Of a stretch of 64,000 bases of DNA, positions 46,808-57,557 are shown in pieces. This stretch comes from Trichosphaerium sp. ATCC 40318 (lineage: Eukaryota; Discosea; Flabellinia; Trichosidae), in assembly GCA_038496445.1 (NCBI GenBank), contig JALMLS010000027.1, positions 186,001 to 250,000 on the forward strand. Reading direction: 5' to 3'. Made by a program: the position numbers and the translations under genes. How positions within the stretch are numbered: the first letter of the stretch is position 1; each line of letters begins with the position of its first letter. A model generated the notes under the pieces. The model searched no databases. It was not told the DNA's origin and saw only the letters and a list, made by a program, of their open reading frames with translations.

Positions 46808-47545
46808 ATGTCACTAGAAGTGCTACGCAACCTGCCATCTGCCGAAAGCCACATGGGCAAATTTGTAGACCGCCACACTCCCACACGGCGTTACCGACTA
46901 CATACAGTGCGTAGAATTTAAATCTTGTCATGTAACTCTGTGTAGCAGCAAATAAACATTGATGCAAGCGCGCCGTCCATCCTTATAAAGGGTTACACAC
47001 CCCCAAGCAGTGAAAAAACGCCTGCCAAAAGAAAAAGGTAGTTAAAAAACCGTTGTAAATTGCTATTGCAACTTCATTAGTGTAAAATTACGCGCTTCGC
47101 ACTGCCTTCGCACTGGCGCCTTCCAACGTTTGAGATGACATCTCATGTAATTGTAGGAAATCATCTCGATGGGCTACACCAGACAAAGAGGTTCTAAAGC
47201 TAACACTAAGCCCAACAAGTGACAAGGGCAGGTACGTAGCCAAAAAAAAATTTTACTCGATTTGTCAAACTCATTTGACGCCTTTGTAGCACACCATTGC
47301 ATACCCCCAAACGCCGAAAACTTGTCCATACAGACGATAAAACAGAAATAAAGAACCCACAAAAGACGCGTAAGCGAAGACTACGCATAAAAATAACAAA
47401 AAAATCAAAAAACCCAAAAAGATTTCGTGTTCGTGTCTACGCGAACAAAACGTTTACAAAAGATCAAGTACTGCAATTATTGGAGCATGCCGCTAAAAAG
47501 AAGCGACAAAAGGCTGAATTAAAGAAGAAAAACTTGACAACATAA
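46808..47545 (+). CDS. Small lysine-rich basic protein, probably nuclear
   Basis: Join 46808..46906, 46946..47037, 47157..47231, 47290..47545 closes exactly (173 residues). The N-terminus is MSLEVLRNLPSAESHMGK. Middle segments contain SP/TP sites (GYTPPSSEKTPAKRK, LTLSPTSDKGSTPLHTPKRR) and the C-terminus is a Lys/Arg-rich helix (QLLEHAAKKKRQKAELKKK). No family is recognised. Charge and possible CDK-type sites suggest a chromatin or nucleolar protein (inference). The stop is 50 bp from the convergent STI1 stop. Confidence 0.6.
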
Positions 47546-47595
47546 TTTCAAAAAGCGAAGTTCATTTTTTTGATTTCAAATCTCGCTCACTAGCT

Positions 47596-50155
47596 CTATC
47601 CGAGTCTCACGATACCAGCGGCTATCAATGTCTCTATTTTCTTGGCTACGATTGGATCTTTCAAATGGCTAGAGAAAAGAGAAATAAGCGATAAGAAAGC
47701 AACATAACAGTATCACATGTACATAAAACAAACACAACAAATTCTTGTAGTTTTTTTTGTGATAGTTGTAGACAAAAAGTTTGAGCAGGGCTACAATCGC
47801 TTTTAAACGTTGAAGTATAACCCATTTCTGGTTTAAAATAATATGTTTAGCAGGGACGTACACTGCAGCGGCGTTAGGATCGTTTTTCATGTCTTGAAGT
47901 GCTTTTTGAATGACAGGGTCACGCAAGATTTTCTAAAGCGAAGTGAGTAACTAATTGATTTTTTTCTTGTTTTAGAATCAAGGTACCTGGATTTCTGGAT
48001 CTTGCATAGCGGCTTGAGCAGCTTGCTCGTTTCCACCACCACCTTGCATCATCTGAATGGCCATCATAGCTTTTTGTCTACCTTGTTGCATTTCCTAGTG
48101 ACAAAGCTTAGAATTTTGAAGAAGCACAGTGCTTATTGACATACTCTGTTTGTTGGATCAATAGCAAGCCCCTTATCGTATACAGTCAGGCATTTGTAGT
48201 ATTCCTTCTTCATTTCATATACGTAACCCTTTCTAATGTATGATTTCACTAATAAATTATTAGTACAACAAAATAGAAACGACTGTCACAGATAAAAAAA
48301 AAGTTTGAAAAACATACAGTATTTTGGATCAATCTCTATAGCTTTGTCACAATCCTTGATAGCTTCAGGGTATGCCATCAATTTAGTGTATGCAGCAGCA
48401 CGATTTGAATAAGGCACGCAATTGTTAGGATCACGTTTAATGGCCTAAAATAAAGTCAATACATAAATTAAACACTAGTCAAAGCGGTTAAAAAAACGAA
48501 CCTCAGTGTACTCTTTCACTGCTTCTGGGTACTGACCACCTTTGAAAAAATCGTTACCTCTCTTTTTGGCTGCGAGAGAGAGTTCTGGATCAATGTAAGC
48601 TAGCTTTTTCTTCTCCTCCCAAATCTTTTCAGCCTAAAATGAAAAAGGTCAGTTTGAGGTTTTGCTTTTGAAAAAAAAATTCATTAATGCCTTTTTCAAA
48701 GCTGAAAGAGTTCTGGCGTTTCTGTCATCAGTAAGTGCATTTTTATAAGCTTCAATTGCTTTTTCGTATTCCTCTTTCTTCATGAGAGCATTACCAATAC
48801 GATGAGTAGCCCTATTAGAAAGCCAATAAGTCAACTGGTTTTTTTTTCAAAAGCAAAAAAAGGCAAAAATCTTACTTGGCGCGAAGGGCGAAGTCTGCGT
48901 AGTTTTTCTTGCCAACAGCAAGGGCTTCTTCACAATCAGCGATACAAGTATCATAATCACCTTTTTCAAAGTGAACAGCAGCTCTACAAAACCGATTTAG
49001 CACTACGTTGCTTCATTATAACATCATACCTGTTGGACAAAAATACCATGTTCGTTGAATCAGTCTCAAAAGCTTTTGTGTACCATTCAATAGCCTCATC
49101 AAACTTTCTTGCCTTGTAAGCAACGTTTCCCTTTTGTTTTAATTCTTGGGATGCTTGTTGCTCTGCAGTCAACTCAACCTTTGTTTCTTCTTTTTTTTCT
49201 ACTTTAGCTGGTTTTTTTTCTGGTTTTTTGAGTTTATCCCAACCGGCTTGATTCCAGTATAAAGCGGCTTGAATATACGTCTGGATTTGAATATCTTGTA
49301 TATACCTGTATTCAAAATTAGACCTCCAAGAGTAAAAGTAACGATATGTGGCAACAAACTTAAAAGTTTTTGGATTTTAAAAGGTTTTTTTTGTAAACGC
49401 ACTCTGAAACTTTTTGAGGGCTTCCTTGAATGGTACGGAGCTTTGTGATAAATGCTTTATCCTTAGCGAATGTTTGGGTTTGAGGCATCATCAACGCACG
49501 CTCTTCAACATCACCTTGGATACACGTAAGTTGTCACCTCAACAAAAGATTTTTATCAAATTTTGTTTGTTTTAAATGCGCGTACCGCTGAATGCTATTG
49601 GTAGTTGGCTGTAAAAGTTCTTGGTAGCTTCTTCCCTTTGCTTTTTGGTTTTGTTAAGCAACTCTTGGCATTGCATAAACTTCGCTCTGATGGTTTGATT
49701 GTTTGGGTCAATTTGAAGGCCTTTGGCGACGGTTTAGTAATTTTTGTGTTGTTAGCGTTGTACCCTTCTGGAAAGAAGCGATGGCATCTTCGTAATGCTC
49801 TGTTAGCTGTAGAGCTGTACCGCGTCTGGAATAGCCCTGGATACATTAAAACACGAGAATAAGCACGTATTAGCGTACTTTTGGCCAGTCAGGTTTCAAT
49901 TTGATGACCATATCAGCGTCCTCCAAGGCTTTGTCATAAGCGCCACTGCTTGCATGCGCTCCTGATCTGTTACTGTAGTAGACATGATTTGTTCCATCAA
50001 GTTTGATCGCTCCTGTAAAGTAGCTGACAGCTTGTCGGAAGTCTCCTTTAGCAAAAGAAGCGTTTCCCTTTTTTTTTAACTCTAATGCCTTTGGTGGGTT
50101 AGAAAATGTAACGTAGTACTCCTATTACTTGTGCTTTTGCCTCTGCGGTTGCCAT
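47596..50155 (-). CDS. STI1: HOP/STI1 co-chaperone (TPR protein)
   Basis: ATG at 50155 (MATAEAKAQ), with many short introns. It contains TPR1 (LKKKGNASFAKGDFRQAVSY, YYSNRSGAHASSGAYDKALE), the DP1 region (INDPNVQ-like, VEERALMMPQ), TPR2A (LKQKGNVAYKARKFDEAIEW, MVFLSNR), TPR2B (KRGNDFFKGGQYPEAVKEYT, PYSNRAAAYTKLMAYPEAIK) and the DP2 end (QDPEIQ, DPVIQKALQDMKNDPNAAA, DPIVAKKIETLIAAGIVRLG). This is the complete HOP layout that links Hsp70 and Hsp90. Carboxylate-clamp Lys/Asn/Arg positions look conserved. Confidence 0.9.
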
Positions 50156-50429
50156 AGGTGTCTTTCTCCGTTTCAACTACAAAAAAAGGCGAGTTTCACG
50201 CGAATTTCACCAAGTTTTTCTCCTTCTTTCCGAAGCGCTGGGATAACTACTTCAAAGTATAATTCTCAAGGTTACGGTAGAATACGCGCCAAGAACTAGT
50301 ATGAGCCTGTTAAACAACTATTAACCAATGTAACTAAGTCGTTAACCGATTGAGTATTGGCAACTTGCCATTCAAACAAAAGGTGGATAAACATCCGTTT
50401 TTAATACAGTACAATCCGCTACAAAAATG

Positions 50430-51387
50430 CTAGTTCGACCCTGGCAAATGTACGCTTATGCTCAAATAGTCACCAGTTTTGAATCTAAGATCTTTTAGCG
50501 ACCTGTCGCTTCCGTTTCTCGTTGGTGTAGAGCCTACAGGTTCTCTAAATCTTGTTAAACCATTCCTAAAGTAGTCAGATATATCGCTAGTACTACAATA
50601 CGGGTGGAGAGTTTGTCCATGGATATGTAAACAAACAATAAACAAAAGCATGCTAGTACCTTGGATCTGGGTACATGAAGCGAAAGCCAAATCTGGCTTG
50701 TCTGTTCCTCGCCTCAACATTCACTTTCTTTACAAGATCGGTAACTTCGCGTAAAGTAGCGTCCTAATAAATCATAAGATAAAAAAAGAGGTGTCACTAT
50801 TTTGAGTCAAAATGTCGTGCCATCCATGTGTAAATCTGAACTTCGGATTCTTCTGGTAGTTTGCCATCAAAGTCAGACTCTCTACGACGGTATTTAGCGT
50901 ATTGTTGCTGTGAACATAATTTTTATTTTATTCAACGTACTTGTGGTGGTTTCCAACTTTGAGAAATACGCGTAATAGAAGGGGACATGTCTGTTAAAAC
51001 AATTAATTGGTGGCGTTTTTGTGATAACTCTTTGAACTTGCCTTTTCTCTGTCAACCTTGAAATTGGTAGCATTACGTGTAGCAAAGACCTTTCTGCCTC
51101 TATTTGGTGGTGCTCGCCTACAAAACACGATTTTAATTAACTTCAACGCTGGCAGTGTACCTATCACCGCCCATGCGCCTATCAGCCGGTCTGCCACCTC
51201 TAAAATCTCTTCTGTCTCTGTCCCTCCTGTTATCCCTCATATCTCTGTCTGATTGCCATCTACCACCTCGTGGGCCTCCTTTATCACCACGAAAGCCTCT
51301 ATCGCGTGTCGGCCCTCTATCGCGCCTATCATCTCTCCTATCATCCCTGCGATAATTGTCCCTGTCGTTTCTACCACGGTACGACAT
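50430..51387 (-). CDS. SAP18: SAP18 homologue with Arg/Asp-rich N-terminal extension
   Basis: Join 51387..51161, 51117..51042, 50990..50941, 50881..50821, 50763..50660, 50565..50430 closes exactly (217 residues). The first about 75 residues are RD/RG-rich (RRDDRRDDRRDRGPTRDRG). Then come VDREKTCPLLLRVFLKVGNH, EVQIYTWMDATLREVTDLVK, RFGFRFMYPDP and GDYLSISVHLPG, the SAP18 signature blocks. SAP18 is a ubiquitin-fold subunit of Sin3-HDAC and of the ASAP complex with Acinus and RNPS1. The fused RD/RG-rich stretch resembles that of the splicing partners. Two introns are GC-AG (50764..50820 and 50991..51041). Confidence 0.88.
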
Positions 51388-51701
51388 TTTGTAGTGGCTT
51401 AAGCTCAAGCTGTTATTCCGTTAAGCAGCTAATTCGTCATACCCTTTTGTTACAACACCTCCAATCTTGTACGTACACATCTTCATTCATCCCAACGAAT
51501 ACGCGTTTACTGGAGCACCGCTTTTTTTTTGCTGGCATTTTACGTGTTCCCCAACGAAAACGTTCGTAAATATGTTCCTGAAATCACTCTTATGGTGTAA
51601 TTTCGTTTCTTTAAATTGAGGGGAACGAACAGTTTACCACTACTTTCTTATTGCATATTTTATTGTCGTTATGGGCTGTACACCTAATATGTATTCAGAA
51701 A

Positions 51702-53376
51702 ATGGCAAGACAAGCTCCTTTAAAACCTTGGCAAACTGGTAGCGCTGATGGCCCTCCTACAGCTACTAGCGCGTTAGCTCTTCAGTCCCCGAGCGCTATG
51801 AGCGCTGCTGGAAGCACCAGTCCAGCAATTCCTGCTCGCGATGGTACAGGCGTCTCGCCTGGTTTTTCCACGTATGGTGGTAGCTACAATACAGCAGGCA
51901 TGCTAACACGTTTGCCACATTTTGTTAATTATTCAGCAGGTGGATACGGAAGTAGTTACGGCAGTAGATATGGCAGTGGGTATGGTGGCTATGGCGGTGG
52001 TACGTAATATTACAATTCTTCCATTACATTGGGAAATACGAGTTTCCTTGTTTTTTTTTTTTGGTTTGGCGATTATTACTTTTTTTTGGCTTATTTCTTA
52101 TTTCAAGGCCTCTCGAGCTATGGTGGCGGGTATAATCGATTTGGTAGTTCTTATGGAGGCTATGGCAGTAGCTATGGTAGCAGGTATGGCGGTGGTTACG
52201 GAAGTAGTTTTGGAAGCAGTTATGGCGGTGGTTATGGTGGTGGCTATGGAAGTAGTTATGGCGGTTACGGCGGTGGCTATGGTGGTTATGGCGGCGGAAT
52301 GATGCAAAATGGACAAATGGGTCCTCAGGGTGGCATGATGCAAAACGGTGTACGTAGTATTATATTAATCTAACAGTGCTTTTTCACATAAGAGCCTATT
52401 CAGTTTTTTTTTGTTAAAACCCTTCTACTCGTCAGCGTCTACGTGTCATTTATTTATTTTTTTTTAATTTTATTCTAGATGGTACAACGCGGTATGGGAT
52501 GGCTACAACAAATTGAATCTGTCACAACAAATGTTGGCCGATTTTCTTGGCTTTTGGACACAAACTTTCAAGCTGTTCATGGTTCCTTTACTTCTATTCT
52601 ACAATTAATAGAAGGAGTCACAATACTCACTAGAGAGCTCGGTTGCACTTTCTCGAGCATTTTCATAATTAAACTATTCTACGCGGGTTTACGACGTATA
52701 ATCAATATGGTAATGAAAGCAATGGGCGCTAAAGAGGAGTTTAACCTCAAAGCGTTCGAAAAATTTTCAGAAGAGTCAAATGTGGCTGCTTCAGCTGGTG
52801 GAAAGCCTAAACCAAAGAACAAAGCATACTGGGCTTCTATTTTCGTTACAATTGGCGTTTTTTGTATTGGTGGACCTCTTTTGATTGGAATAATTGAAGG
52901 TATAATTAACCGCGTACGTGGTGGTAAAAAATCAGGTTCAATGGATAAAGCTTGGGGAAAAGGTGAAAGAATGAGGTACATAATACAAATACACGTGTAA
53001 AATTTTTTTATTTTTCCCAGCCGAAAAAGCACACTTGACTGATTTTTATTTCGAATTTTTCGACTTTTTGAATGAAATAAATGACTGGAAAAATTGTTAA
53101 AACTCTTTTGTAGAGCTCAACATGATTATCGTGCTCAGCGACGTGATGAGTTGGAATTTAGAGCAGGTGAAGTTATAGTGATAAAAGGTATGCAAAGCTT
53201 TTTTTTTTTTTTTTTTGGTGTTTTATTAATCTTCTTTGTTAGAAAAACCTTTTGATAAATGGTGGGTTGGTGAAATTGAAGGTGTCATGCCACCTCGGGT
53301 GGGACTTGTACCTTCGACTTTGTTGAGTCCAATTGTAGAAACTGTTAAAGTAGAACCTGTAGAGCCTGTAAAATAA
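51702..53376 (+). CDS. PEX13: Peroxin-13, peroxisomal docking-complex protein
   Basis: Join 51702..51999, 52108..52349, 52479..52975, 53114..53187, 53243..53376 closes exactly (414 residues). It opens with PLKPWQTGS (Pex13 start motif), then a long Gly/Tyr/Ser-rich [11 protein letters not shown] region. The membrane region follows ([32 protein letters not shown] and [20 protein letters not shown]). A C-terminal SH3 domain (ALYDF equivalent [35 protein letters not shown]) closes the protein. Pex13 acts with Pex14 in matrix-protein import, and its YG-rich segment forms a condensate-like pore. It proves that the organism has peroxisomes or glycosome-like organelles. It is divergent from SAP18, with 314 bp between the ATGs. 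Confidence 0.92.
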
Positions 53377-53972
53377 GAAAATTACTGTTTACTACGCTGT
53401 TTGTTTGTTTGCTATTCTCCACAATGTTGTACGTGTTAAAAAACTGGTGATTTACAAAGGGTGTAGTAGATGTTCTCTATCATAGGGTCCAAGTGAGGGC
53501 GTAAATGAGGCAATAAAACCTATTGCTATCGGTCAATATTAATGTAATGTCTGTATTCGATATTGGATTCTGAGATGCGAAGTTGTGAAGTAGTAAATCA
53601 GCCAAAAGAAAAAACTGAAATTTCGCTAAAAATACACGTAATGAAAATTGTAAGCAAAAATCGTGGAGTATCCAAGTTTTTAATTAAAAAGTGTATTTAC
53701 AATAGAAACTGATGTATGTACTCACGCGTATTTAGCGTCATCGCTAGTGCTTCTAATCTTATGTCAAGTTAAAAACACGGAAAATAGCCTATTTCGGTTT
53801 AGAAGTCACACAACCAACAAATAACTAGTAAACTAGTATATTTCTCCTTCTATCCCTAAAGTAGAGTTGTGTTAGCTATCACTTAATATGACTACACTTC
53901 ATCTGTCACGTGATCACAGTTGTTAGGACAACATCGTACAGGTTGATAAAACCTTGGAAGCAGTACAAAAAG

Positions 53973-54111
53973 CACGTGGTTAGCATTTTATAGAAACTTC
54001 GCGTCGCTTAAACATTTCCAGCTCAAGGAGAAATTCGAAGTGTCCTCTGTTCACAAGTATTTGGCTTAGCTTGGATTAAGTTTTTTAAGTCATTATTTTT
54101 AGCGAAACAAC
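53973..54111 (+). promoter_or_regulatory. Conserved 5' elements of copy C
   Basis: CACGTG at 53973-53978, in reverse orientation next to an A-rich tract (reads CACGTGCTTTTTGTAC on the other strand), lies 186-191 nt upstream of the copy C ATG. The TTTAAGTCATTATT / AGCGAAACAAC block is at 54083-54111. Both have equivalents upstream of copies B and D. Confidence 0.45.
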
Positions 54112-54163
54112 ATTATGACCACCTGACGGCAAATCAAACGAGCCCAAAAGGGGGGAAGCGATA

Positions 54164-57096
54164 ATGTCCAACCTGAGGGGAGGTCGCAAGAAAGCGTCAA
54201 ATAAGCGCAAAGCTCCAAAAGCGCCACTATCCACCAGAAGGGCAGCAAAAAAGCAAAAGCACTTGACAGTGGCGTCAGTGATGACTAAATTTCCGCGAAG
54301 GGAGCTGCGCGCCATTTGTTCTGCTCTAAAGTTGAGTACAAAAGGCCGTACCGCTCAACAATTAGTTGATACCATTGAACAGCATCCTAAAACACGTACG
54401 GTAGCCTTTTTTTAGTACTTTTTTTTTTTTTTTTGCGTTTAATGACACTTATTGATCAATAACCGTTATTCTAGTCCAATTGAAGCGTTTGAAGGTGCCA
54501 GAATTAAAGGATCTATGTAGAAGCCTTGAAGTGCCAATTGGTAAAAAAGTAAAGGCGCAATTGGCCGTTAGTCTCCTAACAAAGTATAAACGTACGCTTT
54601 TTTTTTTACCGCGGATTTTTCAAACTGCCGCGTGTTTTTGAAAAACGGTTCAAAAAAATACCTGGAATTACTTGTTGTGTTGCCTTCTAATCAATGCTCT
54701 GTAGTACCCAAACCGGCCATTCGACCAAGAGTAACCAAGGGATCAACCCCAACTTCCCAAGCTCTTGCCGGTAAAGTAAAAAAAAGGCGCAAATGTCGCC
54801 GAATCATCAAAATAAAACGAACTCGTAAGACTCCAGGCTCGTCTACACGTGCCACAAGCGAACAAAAAGCCTCGAGATCCACTGGTCCAATCGCACCCGC
54901 ATCTCCACTGAACATATCTGTCAGTAGGCGGTCAAGTGGAAGCTCAACTGATTCAATATCATACAACGCATCTGATTCTCCAGAAACTACCAAATCTAAG
55001 CGCCTTCGACAGGTGGTCATCACAAATGAGGGTTATGAACAAGAAAAGAGCGTGAATAATGCAATTCTTATGAGCGAGATTCGAAAATTGAAAGCGAAAG
55101 ATGCTCAAAGAGACGCGAAAGATGCTGAAAGAGACGCGAAAGATGCTGAACGAGATGCTGAAGTGCGTGCCACAAAGGCGCTGGCGAAATCAAATGAATA
55201 TGCAATTGCATTGATAAAACTGCGAAAGGACCACCTCCATTCTCTCTCAATATTGAGTACGCTCAGTTTTTTGACCACTCTTTTTTTTGTGATAACACGT
55301 GTACTCAAATGACACTCACACTTAATTTTATTGTAGAGTACTCAGAACTGTACAGTAAATTCGACAACCTTGGAGATATACTATTCAAGGAGAACTCATG
55401 GTTCGACGGTTCATGTTTGAAGTATTTTCGCGGACTGCCTAAAAACGTGTTCGCAAAGATGCTCAAGCAACAAACAGCCACAAAAACCACAGATAAACCA
55501 AAGAAAACCTGGCAACAAAAGGAAGACTACCTCACCGAGAAAACTGTTGAACTGTTGAACAAGGGTAATACGTCTGATTACATGATGGCTTTTGACGCCA
55601 AAAGTAACCACACATTTCCAAAAACATCTACGCACGGTTTTGCCAAACCAGACATTCTCCTGGCACCTAGAAACCTTGGTATTACGTTGCCAACATCGTA
55701 TCAGATTATAGTACCATGGGAGGTGAAGTTGGTTGTGGGACAATCCAAAGGTTTTGAACCAGCAAAACTCGGACAAATAATGTACGGACTTCTTTTTTCT
55801 TCTCTTTTGTGTGCATTGTTGACCTAGTTCTAGGATGTATTGTATTCGTGTCATGTCTGCTCAGCCAACACGTACATCAGTGACAGCAGTTATTTCAAAT
55901 GAAAAATACGTCCAGTTCTTGCGTATGGAGTGGGACGGCATAACTGCAAAAGGCGATAAATTCTATTTTACAGAAGTTTATGATTTTGTTGGTAAAGACT
56001 CTGAGGGTGCAAAGATGATCAACCAACTCATGGCATGCTCTCCTGAGCAACTTGGATGGACCGTACCTCAGTTTAAAATCGGTGGGACTTACTATGCAGC
56101 AACGAATATTCTTGGTAAAGGTGCATCAGCATCTGTCTACCAGGTCCGAGCAGATGATAAGACTTATGCTGTAAAACATCTCCTTCCAAAGTACCTGCCA
56201 GAGGCGAAACATGAAGTGAAAATACTCAATAAGCTAAAGCCATGTGAGGATGCTCATGTTCCAACAGTAGCACGTACCTCTTGGAAACCTGGAAGACAAG
56301 TACGTTTTGGTTTTTTATTCTTGATTGGAAAGTTTTGTGTTTTTTTTCCTTGTTTGTACTGACGTTGTTACCAGAACCCTAACAAGATATTTTTCGTATC
56401 TGAACCCGTGGGTCAAGTGCTGAGCGCAGATGAATTCTCTATTACAGGCCTCGTGTGCTCATTTTCATCTCTTGTTAAGACACTACAGGCTGCACACAAT
56501 TTAGGATTTGTACACAGGTATGCTCATTCACGTGGGTTTTTCTTATCTTGAACTTATTATGTCCTCTTAATTAACTCTTTTTCTCTTTCAGGGATATCTC
56601 ACTTACAAACGTGATATGGTTTGAAAATGAGTTGTATATTATTGACTGGGCATGTGCTGCTAAAAAAGGTGTGGAAGTTCTGTTCCAAGGCAACGTTCTG
56701 TTTGCACCTTCAAAATTGTGTCTGGAGTACAAACGTGATGTCAAATTTACTCCACGACCATGGCACGATCTCGTATCCCTTGTCAAGATGTATGCATACT
56801 TGACACTACCAAGGCAAGCTCGTATCGAGTGTTTTATTGAACCATTCGAACAAATTGATTGGGTTACAGATCCACAACGTAGTTTTGCTGCCCAAAAGAA
56901 ACTTAGTATGAATTGGGAAAATTTACTCCCTTATTTCAAAATACCTATGGCGTATGCACAAAAAACAGACTATGCCAAACTTGGAGCATGGTTTGATGAG
57001 AAGTTTATGTGGAGTAACCTTAAGACCGTCACTGATGAAGACGTGAATAATGCCACATATGATGAAGGAAAACCAATTGGTCAGCGATTTTCCTAG
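54164..57096 (+). CDS. REase-kinase protein, Crinkler-type, copy C (two SAP/HeH domains)
   Basis: Join 54164..54395, 54475..54591, 54705..55256, 55337..55781, 55834..56299, 56375..56517, 56592..57096 closes exactly (819 residues). It has the same seven-exon layout as copy B; exon 1 encodes the same protein sequence as copy B and the coil exon is 24 nt longer (extra (K/R)DAERDA units). Nuclease residues (GFAKPDI, VPWEVKL) and kinase residues (LGKGASASVYQV, YAVKHL, HRDISLTN, IDWACA) are intact. The 5' flank matches copy B for about 200 bp and the 3' flank matches copy A. It lies about 38 kb from copy B in inverted orientation, tail to tail with copy D. Copies are probably kept alike by conversion or are very recent. 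Confidence 0.87.
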
Positions 57097-57557
57097 CTTG
57101 TAAAATAGATTGATAGATTTTGGATTGATAATAACACACATTGTAAATATTGTTTTCTTCACCCTATTAAATAAACTTATCACCCAAAGTATCTTGAAAT
57201 GACTAGTGGTTTGTTGTATTCTGGTAACCGTGTACGAGATTTTTAACAGGAAATACTAACTACAATAGGGTGGCGTGGGAAAGTACGTGTATGGAACAAG
57301 CTAGGTACATTTCTTCCATCTTACATAAAATAAAAATGCTGGTTGGATTCTATTTGGTTTTTATTCCACGATAACCGAGTCTGTTTTTATTTTTTATAAC
57401 CTACATGATTTTTTTGAATCTTCACACTGAAAATAAACGCATAGTTTGAATCCCATCACCGAAAATAAATACACAGTTTATTCGATAAGGTGAAAAAACC
57501 CCAATATTTACAATGTGTGTTATTATCAATCCAAAATCCATCAATCTATTTTACAAG
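57097..57557. other. Spacer between convergent copies C and D
   Basis: The first about 130 bp is the 3' flank shared with copy A (TATTAAATAAACTTATCACC, poly(A) signal for copy C). The last about 80 bp is the corresponding but more diverged 3' flank of copy D. The roughly 250 bp between is AT-rich with no gene. Confidence 0.6.

Noticed and set aside
52098-52343. Antisense and shifted ORFs rich in Ile/Thr/Ala or Val/Met/Ala over the PEX13 YG region
   Set aside because: They come from the low-complexity YGG codons read in other frames.
53200-53220. Long T tract as a terminator
   Set aside because: Poly-T tracts here are ordinary intron pyrimidine tracts before AG acceptors.
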